Source: Heterotrichella gracilis (taxonomy: Eukaryota; Sar; Xanthophyceae; Tribonematales; Xanthonemataceae). Taken from it: a stretch of DNA of 43,767 bases. This document shows positions 12,201 through 23,700 of this stretch, one piece after another. Numbering within the stretch: position 1 is the stretch's first letter; each line of letters begins with the position of its first letter. The position numbers were made by a program, and so were the translations under genes. The notes below the pieces were generated by a model. That model was given only the letters and a program-made list of their open reading frames with translations, had not been told where the DNA came from and ran no database searches. The DNA is taken from NCBI GenBank assembly GCA_032358255.1, contig JAULBX010026785.1, positions 1-43,767 of the forward strand, in the 5' to 3' direction.

Positions 12201-15200
12201 AACCCTAAAACCCTGCACAAGGCGCTCACCTCAGGCAGGTGGAGTGGCGCCGCCCTCCCCTGCGTGGGGCTCCTCCCCCCCACCCCCACCTCCTGCTCAG
12301 CAGCCGCCAGCCCCTGCATGAGTGCAGCCAAGCGCGCCATGTGCGCCTGGTTGGGGTTGGCCGCTGCCGACAGATCCTTGGAACGACCCGCGGGCAGGCT
12401 TTTGGAGCGGATCCTGGAATTGGCGATCAAGGTTTGGGGATTGGGGGTTGGGGTTTAAGGAGGCCCTTGGAGCGGGGAGCGGGGGGTTGGGGAGGTGTGG
12501 GGTGGAGCGTGGGGGATGCACAGTGATGCTGTTGTAGGTTAAATAGTTCCACATCTATCAAACATTACATTTGCAACAACCCCACAAAAGAACCAGGGCA
12601 GGCGCATGGGGCAGCAGGTGAGCTGGTGAAGGGGGACCAAAATCGGAAGAGCCTGCTGCATGTAACCCACCCACTTGGCCTCGGTTGCCAACGTCGCTGC
12701 CTTTACCCTAAACCCTAAACACTGAACCAATAAACCCTACAGCTCACCCACCTGGCCTCGGTTGCCAGCTTTGCCGCTGCCAGCGAGTGCGGCTTGAGGC
12801 ACTGGATGATATGGCGCGTGGAGGGGCGCTGCGCAGGGTCCTTCTGCAGGCAGTCGAGTAGCAGCTGCTTGATGTCGGAGGTGCACTCCTCGGGCACGCT
12901 GGGGGGAGGGGAGAGCAGAGTGTTGGAGTAGGGTTTTAAGGTGTAGGGATGTAGGGTTTGATGTAAGGCGGACAACCTCTGGTCGGTGATGTCCTGGACT
13001 CAAAGCCTATATTGGGATTTCGTGCGAGGATGTGCTGCGCTGTGGTGTGCAGGTGGTCAGCCTCCAAAGAGCGGCACAGCTCGCTTGCTGGACAACAGGG
13101 AGATTGCTGGACACAGGGAGAGAATATTGGGAGATGGGCTGAAGTACCCAGGGTTGAAGGTTTATCTTTCCAGGGTTTTGCACCGCACCTCACGTCCCGT
13201 ATGTTCCCCCTGCGCGGCACGCACCCTGTAATGACCTCCCACAGGATGACCCCAAAGCTGTAGATGTCCACCTTTTCATCGCACTTGTGGCTGTCAAATA
13301 GCTCCGGGGCCATGTAGGCAAAAGTGCCTTGCATGGCGCAGGTGACAAGGGTGGCATTGGAGACCTGGGGGAGGGGTGGAAGGGCAGTGGGTGCGGCATC
13401 AGCAAATCTCAAACTTTCCAAACGTCCTCAATTGCCTTTTTTCCTTCAAAAAGAGCGCATATTGTGTGTGAGGTGCGTTCCCAGCTATTCAGAGTGTGCA
13501 CCCCCAGTTGTGCATCTGGTTTCTGGGTACACCCCGTGTGCACACCTGCAACCGTTCAGGGTTTAGGGTTTAGGGTTCAGGGTTTAGGGTTTAGGGTTTA
13601 GGGTTTAGGGTTTAGGGTACACCCCGTGTGCACACCTGCAACCGTTTAGGGTTTAGGGTTTAGGGTTTAGGGTACACCCCGTGTGCACACCTGCAACCGT
13701 CGCACCCAGCAAGCCACAGAGCAGGGCCAGGGAAGGGCAGGGTTTTCCAGTAGGGTTTTAATAGGCCCCTGGCCTCACCTTTGCCAGGCCCACGTCCGCA
13801 ATCTTGGCATTGAGTGAGCTGGTGAGCAGCACATTTGCGCTCTTCATGTCAAAGTGGATGATGTGCCTCGAATGCAGAAAGTGCAGGCCCAGGGCTATGT
13901 CAATGGCGATGCGCTTGCCCCTGCGATAAGGGAAACGGGTGTGTCGGAAGGGGAAAACCCTTGTGTAGGGTTTGTATCAATGGCGATGCGCTTGCCCCTG
14001 CGATAAGGGATATGAGTGTGTCGGAAGAAAAACCCTTGTGTAGGGTTTATGTCAGTGGCGATGCGCTTGCCCCTGCGGCCGAGAAAGCGGGGCGTCGGGG
14101 GTAGGAATCATTGCATGTCGTGTGTTGCGCTGCCCACGTGGGGTGGCTGCGGGAGGGGAATGTGCAGCCAGGAAACCCTTGCACAGGGTTTGAGCCAGGG
14201 CGCCGCCGATGGTGATGCCCTAGCACCCTCCAATGGGCAACAAGCCCATGCATGCCCACGCCAGCCCAGCCTCACACAAAACCCTCGACAAAACCCTCCC
14301 CGACTTGGTGCCCCGGCACCCCTGGCCAATTCCTGTTTGTACTGTTCAGAACCCATGCGTGGGCTGGCAGTGGGCCCGCGTGTGTCACATGCCAAGCCCG
14401 CCAAAAGCCAGCCACCCATCTACATGCAACCCTACACCCTAAAGTAAGAGTATTCAACAGCACAGCCGCCAGCAGCACACCCGGCACTCACTTGTTGGCC
14501 CAGCGGCCCTGCCCAGAGTCGATGGCGCTTCGCAGGTTACCCCCCTTCATCAGCTCGGTGGCCAGGTAGGGCTGCCCCGCCTCGTTCAGACCCACGCCCA
14601 AGAACTGCACGATGTAGGGGCTCTGCAGCGTGCGCAGCAGCGCAATCTCCCGCACAAACTCCTGCTGCGCCGCCTCCGAGGCCTGCCCCTGTTGGGTCAA
14701 TATTTTTATGGCCACGGGGATGACGCCGTTCAGCAGGCCACGATACACCTGGGGGGGTGGGGGGGGTGGAGGGAGGTGATGGTGGGGATGGGGGGTTGAG
14801 GACAAAGAGGGTGCAAGCAGGTGTGCCCGAGGGGGGTGCACCTAGCAGCAGGTTTGGGGGACATTGTGTGTGGCCAAGGTTGCACTCATATTTGATAGTT
14901 GCACAGACTGGAGTGCCGTCACAGCTGAAGCGTGCGAGTGACTGGTTCAGGGCCTTATGATGTGGTATTACCCTTGCTCAGGGTCTATCAGTGGGCCAAT
15001 CCCCTGATTTAGGTTTTGTAGTGGACCCATTTACACTAATATTGGTAGAGTGTAAATGGGTCCACTCCATAAGACCCATTGCCCCTCATCAATGGGGCAA
15101 CGTGTGTGCTACTACTCTGGCGCAGGGGCGTGAGGGTGCGCATAACCCTGTCCAAGGGTGTTGGTGGCTGTGTGCTGTGCTGGTGGTTATACAACAACAG

Positions 15201-16389
15201 CTTGATGATGTAAAGCTTTCATTACCACGAGAGCAATAAAAACCTGACGGTGATTTTTTATCGTAAGAGTGCAGGAGCCTCCCACCTTGCCATAGGCGCC
15301 CTCCCCCAGCAAAATATCTTGCGGGTCCTCCCCCTCTGTCTGCTCAATCTCCACATTGGCCGGGTCCAGAATCCCAGAGTGGTAGTCCCCCAGGCCCTGG
15401 GATGCCACGTCGATGGAGCGGCGCAAATTCCGCATGTGCTCCTGGGTGGTGGTGGATCCCCGGCTGATCAGCTCGTCGCTGTTGAGGGATTTGAGGTCGT
15501 CCCGGGGGTTGAAGCTGTGGGCGGGCGTCAAGGATTTGTCGCTGGCATCGCCCCAGGAGTTTCGGCGCACCTCGGTGGGAGTGATAGCTGCAAAACGGGT
15601 GGGTTGGATGGGTATTGGATGTGGGTGGCAGATATGGGGGGTGGAGAAGGGGCTTGGGGACTTGGAGTACCCAGCGTTAAGAGGTGGGAGATGGGTGAAT
15701 CAGGTGTAATTGAGAGGGGTGGCGGAGACTATTCCCGCAGGGGGCCAGTCAGTGCACAGGGGTTGTTGTTGCCAGGGTTCCCAGGCCCCAAGACTGCACC
15801 CTGCCTGCAGTAGGGTTCCACCTAGCGGGCATGGCAGTTGATCAGTGAGCTGTGACGCAGCAAGTGGCCCACCTTTAACGTACCAGGAGTGCAACCAATG
15901 CACAAGGACAGCTGCGGCAATAAGCCATGGAAAACAACCAGGGCTGGTCATGCACTTGCGGGCTGTGCTTTCAAGCACACGGGCAGCTTTGGCACAGGCT
16001 GTGACTCAGTGCCACGGCACAACAGCCAAGGCTGACGCCACCCCACCCCTGCACCAAGGTGTAGCCCTCTCACCTGGTCCCCTGTGTCGGTACTCGCTCC
16101 GCATCAGGAGCAGGCCCAGCGCGATGATGAGCAAGGAGCCAAACACACCTGCCAAAGTGGAGGGGGAACTCACGTCCAGGCCAGCAATTATAAGCTCTGC
16201 GTTGGCAGTTGCACAGAGGCACATCCCCAGGAGGGTCTGGAGCTGCATGGCTGATAAGCTGAGGAGCTTGGCGGGTGGGAGGCGGTGGTGGGAGGTGGTG
16301 GTGGTGGTGGGAGGTCGTGGTGGTGGTGGTGGGTGGTGGGTGCCAGAGGTGCTGGCTGTGGGTGGGTCCCACTGGTGGCTGTGCTCCAT
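9240..16389 (-). CDS. membrane-anchored TKL protein kinase fused to a truncated hemoglobin domain (copy 2)
   Basis: Tandem paralogue of the gene at 1391-7040. Ten exons, all in phase: 16389-16074, 15587-15286, 14748-14492, 13920-13779, 13364-13189, 12898-12752, 12413-12230, 11839-11468, 10958-10788, 10301-9240 (1042 residues). Residues about 48-64 are a hydrophobic signal-like stretch and about 80-96 a membrane segment followed by Arg-rich sequence. The kinase has GEGAYGKV split by an intron at GK|V, Lys221, HFDMKSAN (314-321), DVG (334-336) and YMAPE. A Ser/Pro/His-rich linker leads into the globin with Tyr607 (B10), Leu628 (E7), Gln632 (E11) and His657 (F8). The tail carries DRRSASFEGWS and two GRRxSVD motifs, plausible basophilic phosphosites. 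An alternative in-frame Met lies at 16452. The acceptor of exon 8 sits in a C-rich tract and is the least certain junction, although the frame stays open through it. Confidence 0.87.
10365..10535 (-). repeat. two intronic copies of exon 10 5' edge
   Basis: Segments 10365-10422 and 10480-10535 repeat 10242-10312, the acceptor and first codons of the last exon (GATGATGATGGCGATGGACACCT-like). Both keep an acceptor-like end on the minus strand. Confidence 0.85.
12657..12712 (-). repeat. intronic copy of exon 6 3' edge
   Basis: Repeats 12738-12785. The minus-strand translation ATLATEAKWVG mirrors the true exon end (AKLATEARWVS across the donor). Confidence 0.82.
13528..13700. repeat. compound telomere-like array
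   Basis: Three copies of a 29-30 bp unit beginning GTACACCCCGTGTGCACACC (13528-13557, 13618-13647, 13672-13700) are separated by uninterrupted TTTAGGG runs. The array sits inside an intron of kinase-globin copy 2. TTTAGGG is the Arabidopsis-type telomere unit, used by several green algae. Confidence 0.92.
13902..14080 (-). repeat. about 75-bp tandem repeat of exon 4 5' edge
   Basis: The true exon 4 border (GCGATGCGCTTGCCCCTGCG with its acceptor) and its intron flank recur at 13977-14048 and, partly, 14049-14080. The corresponding intron of the paralogue (5321-5380) has a single copy, so the expansion followed the gene duplication. Confidence 0.9.
15021..15065. repeat. 17-bp-arm hairpin in intron
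   Basis: GTGGACCCATTTACACT (15021-15037) and AGTGTAAATGGGTCCAC (15049-15065) are perfect reverse complements with an 11-base loop. They lie in intron 2 of kinase-globin copy 2, the intron that copy 1 lacks at this position. Confidence 0.9.
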
Positions 16390-17763
16390 GGCGACTGGTT
16401 CAAGGTTTGGAGCTGGGCACGTGTCCTGTGGAAGAGTTGGACGGGTTTGCATAGGATTGTAGCATGAGGGCTACCACCTCAGAGCATTGGACGCCACCTA
16501 AAGCGCAGTAGTCCTCTACAACCACGGTTACATACCCGTGCTACGTTTAGCCAGGCCTCGAAAGGACACCTTTTGGGCGTTATAACTCATAACAGTGGCT
16601 GTAGTACCCACCCAAGCAATGTTACGTTTGTTTCAACCACACTGCCTCGTACAGCGGTGTTGGTGGTCTTTAGTCACAAGCCGATCCAGACAGGTTAATA
16701 CAACTTGGAGCCACTTGCGCTTTGCCCAGACAGTTTTGCACACCGCCCAATACCACACACACGATCGCCATCGTAAAAGCCCAAGCCGTGAAGAAGTGCA
16801 CGACGCTGGAGGAATGGCAGCGGGGTTGTTCTACGGTACCAGGGTACGTACCAGCTCGAACCAAGGGCAGGAAAGGACCTTCAAGGCCCAAGGTTTAGAA
16901 GCAGCCCTCCATAGCTGGTGGGTTGCTGAACAGAGACAAGGCAAGCGTTTCACCCGTGGCGTTTCACATGGCCCTGATTGCGAGTTCGAGGTTTGCATGC
17001 ATGCTTTCAAACGCAAACCAGAGTGCGCGACGCAGGAGGTGCACAGGAAGCAGAGCAGAGGTTTAGGACAAGAGCAGAGTCACACTAGGAGCATTATGCG
17101 CACACTTCTTGACCAATTCTCGCCACTCAAAACCTCGGTTTACACTTTTTACAGGTTCAGACTGTTTAGGCTGGCGTGCAGTTGCAACAAAATGGCATTC
17201 TTTTCCTTTTCTGCGCTTCCCGCTGCCAGTACAGTACAAAGCCAGACCGCCAATCACGTCATCTGTGGCGATTTGGCTCCCAGTTTGGGGCAAGTTTGTG
17301 ATAGAAAGGACCTGCTGCTGCCAAACCAAACATTTACTGGTGTGTGCTATAGCTGTCTTGCTGCAAAGGCTGCAGTGGGTGACTGAGAGCATTTCGAGGA
17401 ATGCTGACCTTGGGTGTTGTGTGCTTGGGGGGTGAACCTCTACCACCTTTCACCAGATGTGCACTGTTGCAGGCCTATTCCTGAATCAGAAAGGGTCCCC
17501 TGCAGCTACCCCAGATACGGGTCCATCCACCTACTGATTCCAATACACTGGCAGTTGCCTCATCCCTAGCCACCTATTCAAATACTCTGGGCCATCGGCA
17601 CAGCCAGCAGCACCAGAGCCCACCCAACGGCACACAATAACGGCACGCTGCGGCGCCCACCCAACCCCCCGGCACCCACCACCGCCCCCACCGCGGTGCA
17701 ACAAACTGGCAAACGCCAGATCAATACCCGCCAATTCAAACGCCAATGCCAACAGCCACACCC
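16390..17763. other. intergenic: kinase-globin copy 2 upstream / SYF1 downstream
   Basis: Holds the promoter of kinase-globin copy 2 and the 3' UTR of the splicing-factor gene. Minus-strand TGTAA motifs (plus TTACA) near 17140-17155 are candidate polyadenylation signals for the latter. A plus-strand open frame (16595-17386, 263 codons) has no coding-like third-position bias and no recognisable motif, so I do not call it. Confidence 0.45.
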
Positions 17764-20700
17764 CTACCCCGTCTTGCGCTTCTTGAACCTCTCCAGCGCC
17801 CCCATGGCCTCTGGCCCGGTGCCAATTGACCCAAACACACCCTCGGGCACAGCAGCCTGTTCAAGCTCCATGTCCTCCCCTGCGCCTTCCTCCCCTTCCT
17901 CCCCTGCCTCCTCGTCATCATCATCCTCCCCTAGGGCAATCTCCTCGGGGTTGGATGCTGCTGGGGGCCCGCCTGAGAGGGAGCACAAGGCACAGGTTAA
18001 AATCTCAAGATACTGGTCTAGTTTACCCTGCTAGGGTTTCTTTCCGGTTCGTAGGGTTCCCCAGGGCAATCTCCTCGGGGTTGGATGGTGGTGGTGGACC
18101 GCGTGGGCGGGAGTGACAGGGGTCCAAGCGCAATGTGCATGCAGGTCTTGTTGGCAGCACTATAGTAGCAACTGATGTTGCAGGCCACGGCAGGGCACTG
18201 CAGTGGCCTGTCACATGAAGCCATCCCAACAACCCGCGACCTACCCACCCACCCACCCACCCCACCCATGTGCGCCACCGCCCACACCGCCCTCTGTCAG
18301 CGGGTCAGGGTATGTTGTCCCAGCACTACAAACCCCAGCAAAGCAAACAGCCACCCCACAACCCGCCACCCATACCCTGCTCCTCTACACCCCCCATCCC
18401 CCCCACCCACGCAACCATGCTTCCACCCCCCACCCATCCCCACATCCACCTGCACCCCCACCCACACCACCCCCTGTCACATCCAGCTCCCACCCCTCCC
18501 CACACCCACCTGCACCACCGCCCACGCCGCCCTCTGTCGGCGGCTCTGGGTTGATGGTGCCCGCACTCACAAACCCTGCCAGCTTGGTGCCAGCCGTCAG
18601 CCCGCCAGTGGCCGCAGCCTCAAGGGCAGCCATGTCATCCTCGGGATCACGCGGCCGCTTGCCGAAATCCCGGGCGCCAGCCTCCACGGTCCCTGGGAAG
18701 GAAAAGGAATGTAAGCAAGTGGCCATCAATGTTACACCCATCGCCGAATAATCAGCCCGTCCTGTGCCCTGGTCTTTCCTAAAGATGTAAAATGGACACG
18801 AGCTTTTGCAACAAATGTCCATGCCAGCACACCCATCCCCCCTCCACCGCCACCACCGCCCACCTGTGGCCGGCCCCGCGCCCCCCTCCACCACCGCGGT
18901 GTTGTAGTGCTGCTGCGAGAATGCAGCCGCCACCGACCGCTTGATGCGCAGCATCTCCCTGAAGGTCTCCTCGTTGCCATGTGCCACCTCAAACTCGTTC
19001 CAGTCCTGCCAGAAGGCGCGGTCGGCGCGGGGGTCGGACAGGCTGCGGGGCAAAGGGTTTTGTTAGGGTCTGTGGTAGGGTTTGGGATAGGGTTTTGGGT
19101 GCCACTGCCAGATGTGGTTGTACTGCTGCGCACGGTTTGCTGCATATTCAGGTTTGAGACCTGGCAATTACCCTAGAACGGGCATAGCTACACCGCCCCT
19201 GGGCAATCCCACGCTAGGGTTCACCAAGTCAGGGTCCAGAGTAGGGTCCAGGCTGGGTCCAGGTTAGGGTTTCACGCTAGGGATCAGGCCCTGCTGCCAG
19301 CAAGCATGCACATAGGTTGTCCTTAGGGTTTAGGGTTTTAGAGGCCAAGCCCGTACCTTGATGCGTGCACGTAGATCGCCCTTGCCCTGTCTATTTCGCC
19401 CAGCCTGCGCTCCAGCTGTGCGTACCGCAGGCACAGCGTGCGGCAGTCGGCATCCGCCAGGTTGTGTGGGGGGGTTGCCTCGATGGCGCTCTCATAGATC
19501 TCGCGCACCTGGTACAAGGGGGTTTTGGGTTTAGGGTTTAGAAATAGGGTTTGATTAGGCACAGCGTGCGGCAGTCGGCATCCGCCAGGTTGTGTGGGGG
19601 TGTTGCCTAGATGGCGCACTCCTAGATCTTGCGCACCTGGTTGAAAAGGGGGTACTGGGTTGCGGGTTGGAGTGTAGAGTGTGGGCCCCTTGATGGCGCA
19701 CTCGTAGATCTTGCGCTCTTAGTAAGGGGGAGGGAGTCTGAATCCTAATACCGATGACATTACAAGGATATATTAAATATTACAACATTTATTGACCGTC
19801 ACATTCAGGAAGCCAACCCGGGCTAACAGATATACAACACTAATAAGAATATTAATAGTTACAATAATCACACAATACGCGATTGCCACCACCAACACCA
19901 CTACCAACATCACCACCCACCTTGCCGACCCCAAAAAACTCGGAAGCGCGTGAGATGTAGAGCTCGTACACCCCCAGCCGCTCCCCCTCAGGCACCTTCT
20001 GCACCGCCTCCTCATACACAGCCATGGCGCTGCGGGACAGGCCGTGCGCCTCCTCAAAGGCTGCGTACTGCAGGAACAGAGGCTTGCACTCCGCGGGGGG
20101 CGCCTGCGGGGAATAATCAAATTCAAATTTTGAATAAAAGTGTACCAATCTTTTGCAACAAGCATTCAGCTATACAAGCGTGTTTTTTGCCTACTTCATT
20201 TCAGACTTTGGAGAGTTTAGGAACTGGGGTGCCGTGCGCCTTCTCACACTCTGCGGGGGATATTCAAATTACATGGCTAGATATTTGCGTTACCACAATT
20301 TCACGGCACGGATTTAACTCACCACTGTGGCAACTACAGACACTGAAGGGTCAAAGGTGTAGGGTGTCTTGGCCATGATGTGACATTGTTGGTACTGCTC
20401 CAAGAACAGCCCAAGTACGTCTCAGTACGGCCCTCAAAAACACCCTACCCAACAGTCACTGTGCCAACCAACCCCACCCTACCCAGAAAAACCCTCGCAA
20501 AAACCCTCCTCGCCTCGTCAATCGCCTGCCTGAACAGGTCCAGCGCCCGCCCCAGCTTCCCCTCCCCCACCTCACCCAGGGCGCATGTTCAAGTGCAAAA
20601 CTGGCGCCAACAACATATAAAGAAAGCCCTCCGCGCAGCCCTCAACGCCCACCACCCCACCAGTCCCCCATCCCAACCAACCACCACCCTGCTCCGCCCA

Positions 20701-23700
20701 AAACCCCGCCTCACCTCGTCGATCGCCTGCCTGAACAGGTCCCGAGCCCGCTCCAGCTTCTTGCCCCCGTACCGCTCCACAAAGAGCTTGAGGTAGGCCG
20801 ACCAGATGTCGCGCACGTGCGGGTACTTGAACGCAGCCACGCCCCGCTCGTACGCCTTGAAGCTCTCCTCGAAAAAGTGGTGCTCCTGGGGAAACAAAGG
20901 ACTCAATTATTTTTTCTGGCGGCAGATTTGATATCAATATAGGTATGGGTGTTGCTACTCCTAACTACAGTAAAAAAAAAACTGGGAACTTCCTTATATA
21001 CAACCCTATTGGAAACCCTACTGCATGCCCCACCTGTAGGAAGCTCGCAAAGTTGAGGATGATCTGCGGCGTGGCTATCTTGAGGTCCAGCATCTTCTCG
21101 TACACCGCCTTGGTGCTCTCCAGTGTGCCCAGGGACTCCTCCAGGTCGCAGTAGAAGGTCCACAGGCGCTGCGAGCGGTACAGCTTCAGCTGCACGGGAA
21201 GGTCCTGGCGCTCCTGCGGGCAAGGGGTTGGGTAGATTTTAGGGTTGTAGTAAGGGTTTAAGGGAGGTTTAGGGTTCAGCTTCACAGGCACTGTGAGTGG
21301 TACAGCTTCATCTGCACAGGCACCTAGCGCTCCCGCAGGCAAATGGGTTTAGGGTTTAGGGTTGAACTTCACAGCAGCCCTGGGATTAACACGCACCAAC
21401 TGCACAGCAGGTCCCGGCGCCTGTATCGCGGCATGACAACCGGTGCAACGATGGCCTTGCGCAGCGATGTTCCAGGGCCCGCTTCAAGATATTGCGGCAC
21501 AGCTCCATTTCTGCCCAAACCCTACCAAACCTTACCTTCAACCCTACCAAAACCCTAAGAAACTTCCGAAAATAAACGCACCTCGTATCGCGGCATGACA
21601 TCCGGTGCCGCGGTAGCCCGCCGCATGAGCTCCAGCGCCCGCTTGAAGTTCTTGTGGCGCAGCTCCATTTCAGCCCACTCACACCACACAGTGGCGAGGT
21701 CATCCACGTACTTGAAGGTGGCAGCGGTGGCTTTTTCAAAGATGACGCGCGCGTTGGGCAGGTCCCCGTGGCGCTCGTACAGCTTGGCGAACGCGATCCA
21801 GAGGGTGTTGGGCTTGCCCAGGGCCTGCAGGGGTGAGAAAAGGGAGGGTGAGGGTAGGGTTGGGGTGACGGTGTGTGCGGGAGGTGGATTATTAAAGAAC
21901 CAAATGAGATGAGGCATGAAACCACATACATGAAGCACGAAACCACATACATAAATTGTAAATGTTTTTTGCAAAGAACACCATCTCCCCCAAAAACATT
22001 AACCTTTCAATTAGTACATAATGTATTCTCCTCTATTCCTTTTCAGTATTATTATTTTTCGCGCCCCACCTTCTCCACGTCCACCGTCATGACCGCCTCT
22101 GTGTACGTAAGGTGGCGCACGCATGGCAATACAATTCTTTTTCAAATCAAATCTTGCTCTTCTTTTCCCAAGATTGTCTATGCACATTTTCCACGCCGAA
22201 GTTACTTTCACCCTTTATATGTTGACCCCATTCCCTCACATGTTTTGCCCCGCTCCCCACCTTTTCCACGTCCACCGTCTTGACCGCCTCTGTGTATGTG
22301 AGGATGGCGCGCGTGGGGTCATCAGCAAACAGCCTTGCCCGCTTGTGCCACTCGTGCACATTGTGCGGGTTCTGGCGCAGCTTGACAGAGGACAGCAGCT
22401 CGGGGCGCCGGGCCATGAGGTTCTCAAGCCGCGCCAGCCTGGAAGGGGGTTGAGGTTTGGGGTTTGGTGGGGTTCAAAGGGGTTGGGTTTACTAGGGGTC
22501 GTCAGGAGTCGTCGTTAGGTGCGTATGCTTGCTCTGCACATGTGCATGCTCTGGCGCAGCTTGACAAGCAAAAACAGATTGGGGGGCCGGGCCATGAGCT
22601 GCCGCTGGCTGGCCAACCTGCGAGTATGTAGGCTTTACAGTGTTGAGGGTTCCCTAAGGTTCACAAAGGTATGCAGGGTTTGCAACAGGGGGATTCAATG
22701 GAGTTTGATAGGGTTCAACGCTATACGCGTGACCAGCAGCGGGAGCACTCGGGTCAGTTGGGTGCACAAAGAATGTAGGGTTCCGTGTGCAGGATTTACG
22801 GGTGAGGCCTAACCAAGGCTTTTGAGCCTGGGGTGTTACGTTTAGAACCTAGGGATAAGGTTTAGGATACCTGAGGTCCACGTCGTTCCCGTCGTCTTTG
22901 AGCAGAAAGTCCTCCCCGTCGCTCTCCTCCCCTTCCCCCCCCTCCTCCTCATCATCCCCCAGCTGCTCCATCTTGGCAGCCAGCAGCGACTCCTCAAACG
23001 CGGTCAGCGCGTCGAAAATGAGGCTGAAATCGCGCACAGTGATGACGCTGGTAAGGCCCTCCTCGTATACATCGCGCGCGGACTCGAAGAGGCCCCTGCG
23101 GATGTAGTAGTCTGCCAGGGAGGTCCACAGGCGACCCACCTGCAGGGGGGGGAATCGGAGGAGGGTTTAGGGTTCAGGGGGTGGAATCGGAGGAAGGATT
23201 AGGGTTCAGGGGGGGGAATCGGAGGGGGATTAGGGTTCAGGGGGTGTGCAACGGGCCGGTAGGGTTGTGTGATATACTTGTGGGTATATGCCACACTCCC
23301 CACACACACACCATACCCACCACACACACCACATCCATCCGCCACACACCACACACCACCACATCATCCGTGTAGTGCCTGATACCTGCACTCAAGATCG
23401 CATCCGTCGCCACCCCCCCAACCTCCAACGGGTACCGGTATCGACTCTAATTGAAGGTTTGCCACCGAACCCCACACAGCGCCACACCGATTTCCCCCCA
23501 CACCCACCAACCTTACCCACCCCAACACCCACCCCACCCACCTCATCCGTGTAGCGCCTGATCCCCGCCCTCAGAATCGCATCCACCGCCACCCCCTCCA
23601 CCTCCAACGGGTGCTTGGTCACCATCTCACACAGCTCAAGCCACAGCGCGTGCTTGGATTTGCCCTCCAGGGATCGGAAGGTGTCATCGTCGAGCACGAG

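Noticed and set aside
13528..13700. CRISPR-like alternation of repeat and spacer
   Set aside because: The 'spacers' are pure telomere-type TTTAGGG runs, the locus is inside an intron of a eukaryotic gene, and there are no cas genes.
16595..17386. 263-codon plus-strand open frame
   Set aside because: No G/C third-position bias, no motif or domain, and it overlaps the expected promoter and 3' UTR space; probably chance.
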